NCBI GenBank assembly: GCA_026936325.1
Contig: JAPTHN010000008.1
Location: 53,795,706 to 53,859,705, forward strand
Reading direction: 5' to 3'
DNA length: 64,000 nucleotides
Origin: Platynereis dumerilii
Lineage: Eukaryota > Annelida > Polychaeta > Phyllodocida > Nereididae
Below are positions 58,401 to 63,980 of this stretch, one piece after another. The notes below the pieces were generated by a model. That model did no database searches and was not told the origin of the DNA. It saw only the letters and a list, made by a program, of their open reading frames with translations. Position numbers and translations under genes: made by a program. Position 1 is the stretch's first letter. Every line of letters begins with the position of its first letter.

Positions 58401-58919
58401 ATTTCCCCATGTTTCTGTCCATTTCCCCATTTTTTTGTCCATTTCCTATTTTTCTCCCAAAAAGTTGTCTGGGGGGGCAACTCGCCCCCCCCTGCCCCCC
58501 CCCCCACCAGCTACGCCACTGAAGGATACCATGTTTAGTGACAAATTCAGATTACTTTAGTGAATTGTGACAAGGCTCAAAAGTTGAATTTGTCACAGTT
58601 CATGCAAACGGTCCATATCACATCAGCGAAAACTGTCGAAAAGTCAATGGTCCATTTTAGCAGAAAAACCTAGATTTTCATGGAACTTTCACAATGTAGT
58701 TCATAGCAGCCAAGCAAATATCTGCCATTTTTTCATCCGCAGAAAATCTGTTGTTTTAGTTGGTCCGAGAAGCTAAAATTCAGTTATTTCTGGTCTGGTC
58801 CAAGTATATATAATCATAAAGTTATTATTAATTGTTTTCTTGTTCCAGTGCACCATCCCTATCATCTTCATCAGTCCACTGTTTACCCCGAACTTCAAGA
58901 TCACAAAGAGAAAATTTAA
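37447..58919 (+). CDS. MS4A/CD20-like four-TM protein gene, complete
   Basis: Seven plus-strand coding exons with AG/GT borders: 37447-37494 (MNVNPTFPVLQAPAQD), 38021-38179 (TM1-TM2, KTIGILQIALGIPILACQ), 40901-40957 (IFLAGAFGIHSSSTKSTCS), 51178-51309 (TM3, TATMVLSILATVFCFGLF), 53775-53906 (TM4, ACLGLIEFIIAIVASALCC), 54393-54417 and 58849-58919 (tail ending HKEKI, TAA). Total 207 residues, in the usual MS4A range; all joints are phase 0 except the last (phase 1). A Cys-rich LCCQATCC follows TM4, as in MS4A proteins. Family members are plasma- or endo-membrane tetraspan proteins acting with receptors or ion flux; the role here is unknown. The acceptor at 37437 implies an upstream non-coding exon. 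Intron 3 (10.2 kb) houses the Ngaro-type element; introns 4 and 6 hold MITE-type and hAT-like elements. The last two exons are the least certain. Confidence 0.8.
38262..38443. mobile_element. Small TIR element in intron 2
   Basis: Left ACAGCAGCAGACGAAAGTTT and right AAACTTCTGTCTGATGCTGT are imperfect inverted ends around about 180 bp. Non-coding; tentative. Confidence 0.4.
39412..39809. mobile_element. TACGTA-rich inverted-repeat element
   Basis: About 400 bp with inverted ends CAATTGTGCAGCGTACG (left) and CGTACACGGCACAATTG (right). Both halves are packed with ACGTACG, TACGTA and TTCGTACG strings on either side of a plain AT-rich centre, so the whole folds as a hairpin. Non-coding. It lies in intron 2 of the plus MS4A-like gene and touches the next element. 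Confidence 0.75.
39815..40736. mobile_element. TIR element with GGAGACCGGGG ends
   Basis: 22-bp near-perfect inverted ends: GGAGACCGGGGTAAGTTGTG at 39815 and CACAACTTACCCCGGTCTCC ending at 40736, 922 bp apart. Internal strings such as GGGACAAGTTGTGCAGCATG repeat the end motif. No transposase. A partial copy in opposite orientation lies at 56529-56852. Confidence 0.85.
41015..41217 (+). repeat. Split direct repeat A1
   Basis: 203-bp left copy of the A repeat of the Ngaro-type element; begins TAATGTATTCTTACC and ends CATATCGTT. Matches A2 with about one difference by eye. Confidence 0.93.
41423..43561 (+). CDS. Ngaro-type element ORF1, gag-like
   Basis: A 712-codon frame. The middle is rich in Q, P, R and Y and includes short repeats near residues 320-360 (EAPQSQYH-like units). 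The C-terminal part carries Cys/His zinc-binding motifs, a knuckle of the CLKCASTEHNANDC type followed by CxxFxxGxC and CxxC clusters, as in gag-like proteins of DIRS-order elements. Expected role: RNA binding and particle formation. Part of a fossil element; the exact translated start is not settled. Confidence 0.8.
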   Translation: MCKQPARGHEGPMGGKCSTLKKANNSEPRDQFLHDERLQVMLEARIQAEQDDSNSDGDLESEIDGPGGHRDVRGRLWVSSRNVIYECNSGEAHIPRIGLQDLVVDKGYPADISERQSVAMGTTPVGGDPPFRPLSTPPREITRRPHAVTNDAPRPNDTLHFGAALHGDADVNWPSLGIHTAARGIGQSNNETIVPLMSDVARSSCLPALLNHSRNVTFTQEGATNGPREGASRRPDPRNHVPDVSTSNLESAPGVATPQFDTMGYQPRHQVRDQRWAGSQHGPSTRPNVGPTAQPEHRESQWQQAGARPKSKKARNREAPQTQYHEAPQSQYHEATQSQYREAPQSPYRQMYQSRYHEPNLEAYGTRAYAVTNADPAFGTRASAPVTNVTQPVYGTRAYTNEVGPQPPRYYDVERTRTHPMDQDPGWTQYRTTRAAPVSPMRTRAAPPDGIHRGHLRHHRNGVDHGPTWNDLPRTDLTSRTPAHIDARVAQAALNGEFAHLENFLDCNLNEYEEVRVVDSTSGLQLKSSRPRKMITSLYKWMEAWGHYEVLLVCYYGLELYLEMANYRGFLLSLTDKYKVPFVLTYDERHRSILGRSRSFDFNSFDQRLYSTILDASALRVVSKCLKCASTEHNANDCPFRGSGPKGAPAQSSGDKSKGKQPANPDEVCLRFQDGSCKFSTCRRKHCCIVCGGPKGAKFCTSCAGKGSTPST
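43179..45128 (+). CDS. Ngaro-type element ORF2, reverse transcriptase/RNase H
   Basis: A 649-codon frame; recognisable RT sequence begins about 43590. Motifs: SPLGAFTKRDSDKVRVIHDL, KLDLQDAFKFIKIHPDDWHL, FGLRSAPALFDIFASAL, YVDDFLIVASDA (catalytic aspartates), then RNase H with ELFTDASNSAIGGWFD and YIDNQSVIAAI. The frame overlaps ORF1 at its start, so the upstream portion before the RT may not be translated as listed. Part of a fossil element. Confidence 0.88.
   Translation: MTSAIALFWAEVDLSTSIALISVCTQPSLTLAPLGSFQSASSVPLLSTMLMTAPFEAAGPKGPPLKVAAISRRASSPPTQTRFASGSKMVPANSQPVAGNTAVSCVVAPKEPSFVLPAPVRDQPPLLNYSYWCHMLPAVCEPDHAQSVLLMLSQGVRIGRASTNVTIISPNWPSALEHRAKVSEVLSKDLHMGRLHGPFRSPPYQACIVSPLGAFTKRDSDKVRVIHDLSYPAVGSVNSEIDPDEYSLKYASIDDAVEFCNSFSTSPPFMSKLDLQDAFKFIKIHPDDWHLMGFSWLDGAGCNQFYFSKVLSFGLRSAPALFDIFASALKLFMIKGGAPETIVRYVDDFLIVASDARSCQDGLSIMLETCERAGFPVQPSKVTSPSTIVKFLGITINTLDRTLSIDRARLDEILQLVSHFLQVRSVSKRQLLSLIGKLAFAARAVNVGRAFLGRLIGAAKSTKYLHYSVKLSHDAKEDLRWWRDCVVSHNGVSMLPLPWDDSTALELFTDASNSAIGGWFDPEWFSVPLVGSMARTLDLSINWREMYAALVALASWAPRLAGANVVFYIDNQSVIAAIKKRYSPVPALMALLREWCLIVVRHDINVRPVYINTLDNSDADDLSRLDVTSFLRRNPHASPTRTWPILPKF
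45104..46093 (+). CDS. Ngaro-type element ORF3, tyrosine recombinase
   Basis: A 329-codon frame overlapping the end of ORF2 by about 25 bp. The catalytic region shows FACLRPSEYLYTRG (first Arg), HSLRAGSATTAAAAG (His-x-x-Arg) and GRWASLCYRRYIRP (nucleophile Tyr), the R-H-R-Y set of tyrosine recombinases. It would insert circular cDNA without a target-site duplication. Part of a fossil element that looks whole here. Confidence 0.9.
   Translation: MAHIAKILIKILIGFTDLDRSVKALVFNGVTSNSRGAYTVAVRRYKAFCQFYSLEPLPIDQTNSIRFVAYLNNQGLAVSTIRVYLSGLRSWSIDLGLQVPDIYSPALTQALRSLDRSYSPAQAPPLLFNHLLAIMAKAPFNRDNLMSLAAMALAFFACLRPSEYLYTRGTRAPPSRADIIMNYEHSAMDYKVHRSKTNPKGFLVHIGCTNSPVCAVCLIKCILFHFPAPAASPLFLSPSNSPMSYTYLSAKLSGFLKLIGVDPTHYTLHSLRAGSATTAAAAGCTETEIQKLGRWASLCYRRYIRPTRPVQAAIAPKLALSLSSSHLIP
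46164..46355 (+). repeat. Split direct repeat B1
   Basis: 192 bp starting GGGCTCCTCAAGATCATCTG and ending TTTTTGCTTAAT; abuts and slightly overlaps A2. One difference from B2 was noted. Confidence 0.92.
46352..46554 (+). repeat. Split direct repeat A2
   Basis: 203-bp second copy of A1, directly after B1. This B1-A2 junction is the diagnostic part of the split direct repeat layout. Confidence 0.93.
46839..47030 (+). repeat. Split direct repeat B2
   Basis: 192-bp right-end copy of B1. The 284 bp between A2 and B2 are unique except for a tandem CTGCGAATCCAAGGTCACCT unit at 46757-46812. Confidence 0.92.
47162..49530. repeat. Inverted arms 2.2 kb apart
   Basis: The arm at about 47162-47270 (GGAGGGTTTTATTTGCCAAA, then TCTATAGCAGAAAAT) recurs inverted at about 49424-49530 (ATTTTCTGCTATAGATC, then TTTGGCAAATAAAAC). 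Identity is roughly three quarters or more by eye. The interval has only short frames and no recognised gene. It could be an old TIR element or two opposed copies of one repeat. Confidence 0.6.
49575..50467. mobile_element. Non-autonomous TA-target DNA transposon
   Basis: 893 bp with ends GAGTAGGTCAGGGCA and TGCCCTGACCTACTC, each flanked by TA (49573-49574, 50468-50469), consistent with Tc1/mariner-type transposition. No coding capacity. A second, truncated copy lies at 62919. Confidence 0.85.
50708..50946. mobile_element. Small TIR element (MITE)
   Basis: Ends TATCTGTTATGGCGCCAGCT and GGCACCTGCTTCATAACAGA are imperfect inverted repeats. About 240 bp, with GCCAGCC strings repeated inside. 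Intron 3 of the MS4A-like gene, shortly before exon 4. Confidence 0.7.
51669..52839. mobile_element. TIR element in intron 4
   Basis: CAATCCCAAGATCAGGCGCA (about 51673) is repeated inverted as TGCGCCTGATCTTGGGATTG (52815-52834), with TA just outside on each side. The ~1.17-kb interior is AT-rich with short frames on both strands and no transposase motif. Confidence 0.65.
53156..53699. mobile_element. Long poly-G MITE copy
   Basis: Left GGGGAGACCATTTGATCTC, a G run of about 16 and GGAGTTTTTTTT; right GAGGAAAACTTCAAGACC..AATTTAATGTCATCCCC. The family's ends match those at 20305, but the interior is longer and holds a second G/C-rich segment (53480-53545), perhaps another small insertion. It ends 75 bp before the TM4 exon. 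Confidence 0.65.
54692..55400 (-). mobile_element. LINE C-terminal fragment with (GACA)n tail
   Basis: A (GACA)n run at 54699-54718 marks the 3' end. The minus-strand frame 55350-54952 (132 codons) reads LSQFRCGVLPLAIETGRYND, then EYRVCEFCSHHVLEDENNFL and FHCNTYNDLRNLL: the Cys/His-bearing C-terminal region of certain non-LTR retrotransposons, unlike the CR1/L2 copies elsewhere in the window. 5'-truncated; clade not assigned. It lies in the last intron of the MS4A-like gene. Confidence 0.75.
56529..56852 (-). mobile_element. Partial GGAGACC-TIR element, inverted copy
   Basis: Matches the half of the 39815-40736 element from GCTAAACACATGAAACAAATG to CACAACTTACCCCGGTCTCC in opposite orientation, at high identity by eye. 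The other half is absent or unrecognisable. Confidence 0.8.
57069..58045. mobile_element. TA-flanked TIR element nested in the hAT-like element
   Basis: Ends CACTGTAAAATTTGAAAACTG and GATTTTACAGTG are inverted with TA on both outer sides (57067-57068, 58046-58047). The interior repeats words such as GAGCTGTCTGAG, AGTCAACACAG and TTTTGAGTTGT many times in both directions. Non-coding, about 977 bp. Confidence 0.75.
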
Positions 58920-59876
58920 ACTGTTGCAACAAAAATCTGAAGTCTACGACTTGGCAAATGTTCCGTTTGTACACCAGGTTCCCAATGGGCACATCTACCT
59001 TGCAGCAACATTGTGGCAACGTTGCAATTTTTGTGAAAATTAAGTGGAGCAGGGGATTAGGGCAATTGCCCCTTCCTACTTGTTCCAGAGGGGCAGTTTG
59101 AAAAACGTAATTAGGCCTTAATTTACAGTGAAGCAAAAAAGTTGTGTTCAAAATTATTATAAGGCTAAATTGGAATTTTCTCATGCGAATTACATTTGTC
59201 CCTTCTTGACCAACTGCCCCTGCCGCCCTCGTTTCCTTCTGGCAAGCCTGAGTAGAATTGTATGGTAGAAATAACATTGTCACAACCTTGTGAAGGAACG
59301 TCAAAGATAAGACGTTAGCATACGACATTTCACAATGTTGTGAGTAAACCTCAACATTTTGTTCATATCGTGGAAACATAATTTCTACCATACATTTCTA
59401 AGTGACGAACAAACAAACCCCCAACCAATTAGCAATGTTGTGTGCCCATCCAGAATTGCCATGTTAACATCGTCTTGAAAATGAAGCTATTTTATATACA
59501 CATGTATCATATCCAAGAAAAATATCAAACATCTATTGTATCCTTCTGTGTTTGGTTATGTTACTTAAATTGTCTTTCACTATGTTATTCAAGAATAAAA
59601 ATTCATCCGTTTCTTTTTGTTCTGGTTTATAATCGTTGAACATTTGGATCAAGCAACTTGACTTTTTAGCCTCGCAATATCAATATGCAATATGTATGAC
59701 ATTGTGTGTCTGTCTACAACTCTACATCTTATATTTTATGGTGGGACTAAATTTATGTACTCTGAAAGCGTCATACACCTTAATTCTCGTTTGAATATTG
59801 AGAAGTCTGGAAGGAACACATAGCCATGTCAGCTGCAGAATCAGTTGTTGAGCATAATAGCATTGTTGCAACAACA
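58920..59876. other. 3' flank of the plus MS4A-like gene
   Basis: About 950 bp following the stop at 58919, with no second gene recognised. The minus frame across 58828-59391 is not supported by any motif. A canonical polyadenylation signal occurs at 59594. Confidence 0.5.
59594..59599 (+). terminator. Candidate poly(A) signal, plus MS4A-like gene
   Basis: AATAAA about 675 bp after the stop at 58919. It is plausible as the transcript end, but not proven. Confidence 0.35.
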
Positions 59877-60436
59877 CTGAAGTTGCTTCAATGAAGTTGC
59901 TTCACTGAAGTTGCTTCACTGAAGTTGCTTCACTGAAGTTGCCTCACTGAAGTTGCCTCACTGAAGTTGCCTCACTGAAGTTGCTTCACTGAAGTTGCTT
60001 CTCTGAAGTTGCTTCACTGAAGTTGCTTCACTGAAGTTGCTTCACTGAAGTTGCCTCACTGAAGTTGCCTCATTGAAGTTGCTTCACTGAAGTTGCTTCA
60101 CTGAAGTTGCCTCACTGAAGTTGCTTCACTGAAGTTGCTTCACTGAAGTTGCTTCACTGAAGTTGCTTCACTGAAGTTGCTTCACTGAAGTTGCCTCACT
60201 GAAGTTGCCTCACTGAAGTTGCCTCACTGAAGTTGCTTCACTGAAGTTGCTTCTCTGAAGTTGCTTCACTGAAGTTGCTTCACTGAAGTTGCTTCACTGA
60301 AGTTGCCTCACTGAAGTTGCCTCATTGAAGTTGCTTCACTGAAGTTGCTTCACTGAAGTTGCTTCACTGAAGTTGCCTCACTGAAGTTGCCTCACTGAAG
60401 TTGCTTCACTGAAGTTGCTTCACTGAAGTTGCTTCA
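59877..60436. repeat. 15-bp minisatellite, about 37 units
   Basis: Nearly uninterrupted units of CACTGAAGTTGCTTC or CACTGAAGTTGCCTC, with rare CAATG, CATTG or TCTCTG variants. The C/T variants fall in a higher-order pattern: a block around 59940-60060 recurs at about 60190-60310, suggesting segmental duplication within the array. Confidence 0.98.
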
Positions 60437-60491
60437 TAAATCTCTTGGCTGCCTGGTGTTGAAGCTGCTGCCTTTGTCACCACTGCTGCCA

Positions 60492-60655
60492 CACAGTGGC
60501 TTGACCTAGTTTCACAGACACCAATGTTGGCACACTGTGGCTTGACCTAGTTTCACAGACACCAATGTTGGCACACAGTGGCTTGACCTAGTTTCACAGA
60601 CACCAATGTTGGCACACTGTGGCTTGACCTAGTTTCTCAGACACCAGCAGAATAT
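60492..60655. repeat. 41-bp tandem repeat, four units
   Basis: Units start at 60492, 60533, 60574 and 60615: CAC[A/T]GTGGCTTGACCTAG, then CACAGACACCAATGTTGG. The units are almost identical; the last diverges at its end. Confidence 0.97.
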
Positions 60656-60749
60656 CACAGAACAGCGTTAATGGAGAGTAATGCTGCATTTGGTTGATCA
60701 TTTATAGAACAAGCAGTGATGTAGGTGTTAGCTTGAATAGACAGTGGAC

Positions 60750-62630
60750 ATGGATGCAGCTGTTACATCGAAGAATATCAACCTTTTCGCTTATATTCTC
60801 CTGTTATAATTTCTGCTCGATGCTATTGATTTTGCTCAGCCGGCTTGGGTGGTGCAGGTGACTAACTCATTGCCACATGGAATTTCTTCACCAGACTATC
60901 CAAAATATTGCAAGCCCATGCAGTACATTTTGAAGAAAGAAGTGGACAGGAAATATTTAAAACTCTTGTTCACTGATTTAGACTTACCACCGACAAGTCA
61001 GTTGCTTATTTATGGGCTGGAGACAAATGGCACCAAAGTTCCTCTGGCCTCGGCAAGATATCTCAGTGGGGAATGGCTGCGTCCTGTTGTTTTGTATGAA
61101 GGAAAGTAAATGTTGATAGAATTCCAAACATCACGGAGCTCGGTCACTACAAGCAAGTTTGTCCGATTTAATGGCACATTCTGGGCGAACAATGACCCTT
61201 GGAAATTGGATAAACCATTAACCTATTGTTCGCCAATAGGATGTGTCATAACAGGTGGAAAGGTCTCATAAGTTGATTTAGAGCCTCCCATTGGCCTCCA
61301 ACAACATTATCGACTGTATTGTGTTTGGCATTTGAAACCAATTCCTGCAAGTGACCTCAGCATTTATGTAAATGTAGAGAAAATGTCTGGAGTTGATTCT
61401 AAACTAGAAATCCGCAAAGGAGTAACATCTTCATCACCTGTGATACACTCATCTTCCGAAATCAACTCTCCTTTAAAATTAACATCAAATGATGGATTTT
61501 ACATTAAACTAACCAGACCAGTAGAAGACAGTGACTTTACACTGACCCATGGAGTGTTCAAGTCAACAAGTAGTTCTGCCAGTTCTGGTGACTGTTCAGT
61601 TAGAGTAGATGGAAAGTCAGTTGATGCATTTGTATGTGGTGACGGGAATGCCACTATTAAATTTTGTATTCCAGTTGAGAACAAGTGTAATGGCATTCAG
61701 GATTGTCCTCAAGGACAGAATGAACTTCCTGATACCTGTGTCAAAACTACCCCGACACCTGCTCAGGCTGCTCCATCTGTTATACAGACGACGGCCGAGC
61801 CCTGTCCATTGGGAAGATGCCAGGATGGCAGATGTCAGAAAACTGTTAACGAGCGGTGCCCTGAAGATGAATGTGGACTGTTTTACAGACGTTGCAAAGG
61901 AACTCTTTTCTGTGTGCAGGCCTATGAGAATTGTCCTGGAGAACCGTGCACCAGCTATCAGAAGACATGTGCCGATGGCTCTTGTGTTAAATATTATGGA
62001 AAATGTCCGGATGGCTCAAGAGCTTGTACTTATAGTAAGAAACGATGCAAGGATGGATTGTGCTACTCAACATGGGAGGACTGCCCTGGGGAGGAGTGTC
62101 CCTCCACGATGCCATTCAGGTGTGATGGTGCAAGGTGTTTTTACGAAAGTGCCCAATGTGACCGGTTCAACCATTGCACGGACAACCGAGATGAGTCCGA
62201 TTGTCCTTTCTTCTCGGGAGCATCTAGTAAGCAAGTCTTTTGGCTTTTGCTGATCATTCCTGCCATTCTCCTACTGTTCTTATGTGGTTATTTCCACAGG
62301 AAGGATCAAGAAGCTTCGTCCAGCATTAGCAGCGAGCAAGAACGCATAATTCTTCCACATTCAAATTATTTGTCACCCCCTCAGACGTCTGAGGTAACCA
62401 CCAGGGTAACATGTAGTGACACACACGTGAATGACAACACAACGCCACCTGTTACTAATGGTGGTGAAACCAACAATGGCTCAATGCAACTGGACGCCTT
62501 AACTCTGTCTGCTCCGCCCTCTTACGGAGACGTCATGGATAATCGTGAAATGTACTTGCTTTCACCTCAGGAACCTCCTGTGGCTCCTCCCGATTACTCT
62601 TCCTTGTCTGCAGATACAGAGGCTTGCTAA
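60750..62630 (+). pseudogene. CUB-CUB-LDLa receptor-like gene, intronless, three TAA codons
   Basis: One plus-strand frame of 627 codons from ATG 60750 to TAA 62630, with no frameshift but in-frame TAA at 60807, 61107 and 61269 (codons 20, 120, 174). Order: hydrophobic signal-like start (NLFAYILLL, then FLLDAIDF); CUB 1 (GISSPDYPKYCKPMQYILKK to MLIEFQTSRSSVTTSKFVRF); CUB 2 (GCVITGGKVS to LTHGVFKST); LDLa 1 (six Cys, about residues 282-330, CNGIQDCPQGQNELPDTC); three Cys-rich modules with DGxC; LDLa 2 (CDRFNHCTDNRDESDC); TM about residues 495-515 (VFWLLLIIPAILLLFLCGYF); a cytoplasmic tail with PPSY and PPDY, motifs that bind WW domains of NEDD4-type ligases. LRP10/12 and LDLRAD3 are similar in layout. 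Lack of introns suggests a retrocopy. The last 432 codons alone are open, but without a signal peptide. An ATTAAA lies at 62864. Confidence 0.75.
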
Positions 62631-62918
62631 GATTGAATGATTATCATTGCAAAAGCTGTAACTTGTGCCATTTACTCCCAAAACCTGTTTTCCATTGTAC
62701 ATATGATATATTATTGTATTTGTAAAAATTCACTGGGAATCTTCCAATCAAGAATCTGCACATTCAATTGCCATGTGTAAGTTATATTGATCACAATTCC
62801 TGGCTGCATTCAATACAGTATTGAATTTTAGCTCTTGTTCACCATTTGAGCCTAACACATCTTATTAAACTGGTGCTTCTTTAAAGTTGTTTATATTTAT
62901 CTGTGATATCAACATTTA

Positions 62919-63660
62919 GAGTAGCGCGGGGCGTGCAGCCCCCCTTAACTTCGAGGTGTGATTTGACCTACTTTTTATGGTCGATTATTTGAATGCTTAT
63001 GCTGTCAGGAAGGGATCACTTGACCAATTATAATAAAGGAGTTACAGATTTTTTTGTTTTAAAAAATTGCAAATGGTCTTCTTACCCCACCCATCGGGCA
63101 AGAAGCCCCCCTATTATAATCCCCTGGCAATTTTTTTCCGAGCGCATTCAGCTTGAAAGTTATTTCTTGGGGTTCTTCTATCATTTTTAAGGCATTCTAT
63201 TTACTTATTCTGAATTTCTGAATTTTTCTTTTCATACTTTCATTTTTTTTAATATTTATTGCCCATTTTCAATATCGGCCAAATTTTTTTCTATTTTAAT
63301 CAGCTATTCTATAAAGATTTAAGGTAAAGTACACATAAGTAAATGGTTCCTGAAGCAGCTTCAAGGCCCCGGTGAAGGGGGCCTCATGCCTCATACCATT
63401 GTGGGGCCTCTCGCCCCAAACACACATATTTTAATTTGACCTCTATTTTTGAACTAAAATGCAAAAAACATGATCCAAATCATATTTATATGATGGTCAT
63501 AAAGTAAAGCAATGCAGATATCCATTATACTTTTAAATATTTCTAAAGTTATTTCTGAAAACCCCTTTCAAAGAATTACTCAAGGTTACAAAATCCATGC
63601 ATATTTTTTTGTTTCTTTAATTTCTACTATGGTTTTGTGCTGTTTGCGCTTAAATTTGTA
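62919..63660. mobile_element. Second, truncated copy of the 49575 element
   Basis: Starts GAGTAGCGCGGGGC and follows the 49575-50467 element from CCCCCCTTAACTTCG to GTGCTGTTTGCGCTTAAATT. It lacks the last ~130 bp, including the right inverted end, because a foldback MITE half begins at 63661. Confidence 0.88.
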
Positions 63661-63755
63661 AAAAAAATCCATGTTGGTTTTTTGCATTGAAATTTGGTTT
63701 TTCAAAAAACCATTTTGAATCTAAAAAAGAATTTTGCCTGAATTTTTTTAGAGTG
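63661..63755. mobile_element. Foldback MITE copy 3, half element
   Basis: From AAAAAAATCCATGTTGG to GAATTTTTTTAGAGTG this equals one arm of the palindromes at 26388 and 27365. The other arm is missing, replaced by the truncated 62919 element. Its TAGAGTG end abuts the serpin coding sequence. Confidence 0.88.
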
Positions 63756-63980
63756 CAGTGGCTGCTGTCGCCTCACTGCCTTTCTCATTCACTTCAATGA
63801 ACGATTTGTGGATGACTTTGCTGACGTACAAATCTTTGCGCCCATTCATCCCTGAGAAATCTGCACCTCGAGCGAATGCATCTATCATACCCATGCTTTC
63901 CAGAGTATCTTTACGGTGAAATGAATCTTCAAGTTTGAAACGGGGCAGAAATACTGAAACCCTTTGTGAATGCGAAATGA
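63756..63980 (-). pseudogene. Serpin exon fragment, cut at the reactive-loop hinge
   Basis: Minus strand from an acceptor (TTTTGACCAG, exon from 63980) reads [20 protein letters not shown], then [20 protein letters not shown], then [20 protein letters not shown]. This is the breach/shutter region and proximal hinge of a serpin, the serine-protease-inhibitor fold. The [V/I]FLPRFKLE, LxxMGM.DAF and F.EVNE.G.EA.AAT signatures are all present. The hinge residues (small side chains after Glu) are those of an inhibitory serpin. Right after ATAATA the sequence becomes transposon DNA and the frame stops; the reactive centre and the usual C-terminal FxADHPFLF part are not found to the left. Upstream exons would lie beyond 64000. 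Either a dead gene fragment or a gene whose last exon was displaced. No ATG-initiated frame covers it. Confidence 0.85.

Larger units (their letters stand above)
56087..58521. mobile_element. hAT-like element with nested insertions
   Basis: Ends CAGTGGTGTAGCTAGGATTT and CCAGCTACGCCACTG are inverted, and each end has a G- or C-rich tract just inside. The flanks AGGGATAC (56079-56086) and AAGGATAC (58522-58529) match at 7 of 8 bases, the 8-bp duplication expected of hAT elements. The 2435-bp interior contains two other repeats (56529-56852 and 57069-58045) and a CT-rich tract at 58290-58450; no transposase. Confidence 0.85.

Noticed and set aside
58173-58538. Overlapping plus-strand frames rich in Phe, Ser and Pro
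   Set aside because: They translate a CT-rich low-complexity tract near the right end of the hAT-like element.
58828-59391. 187-codon minus-strand frame
   Set aside because: It runs antisense over the last MS4A-like exon and its 3' flank, with no domain or codon pattern to support it.
59877-60436. Regular short repeats resembling a CRISPR array
   Set aside because: The units are contiguous 15-mers without unique spacers, and the context is plainly eukaryotic.
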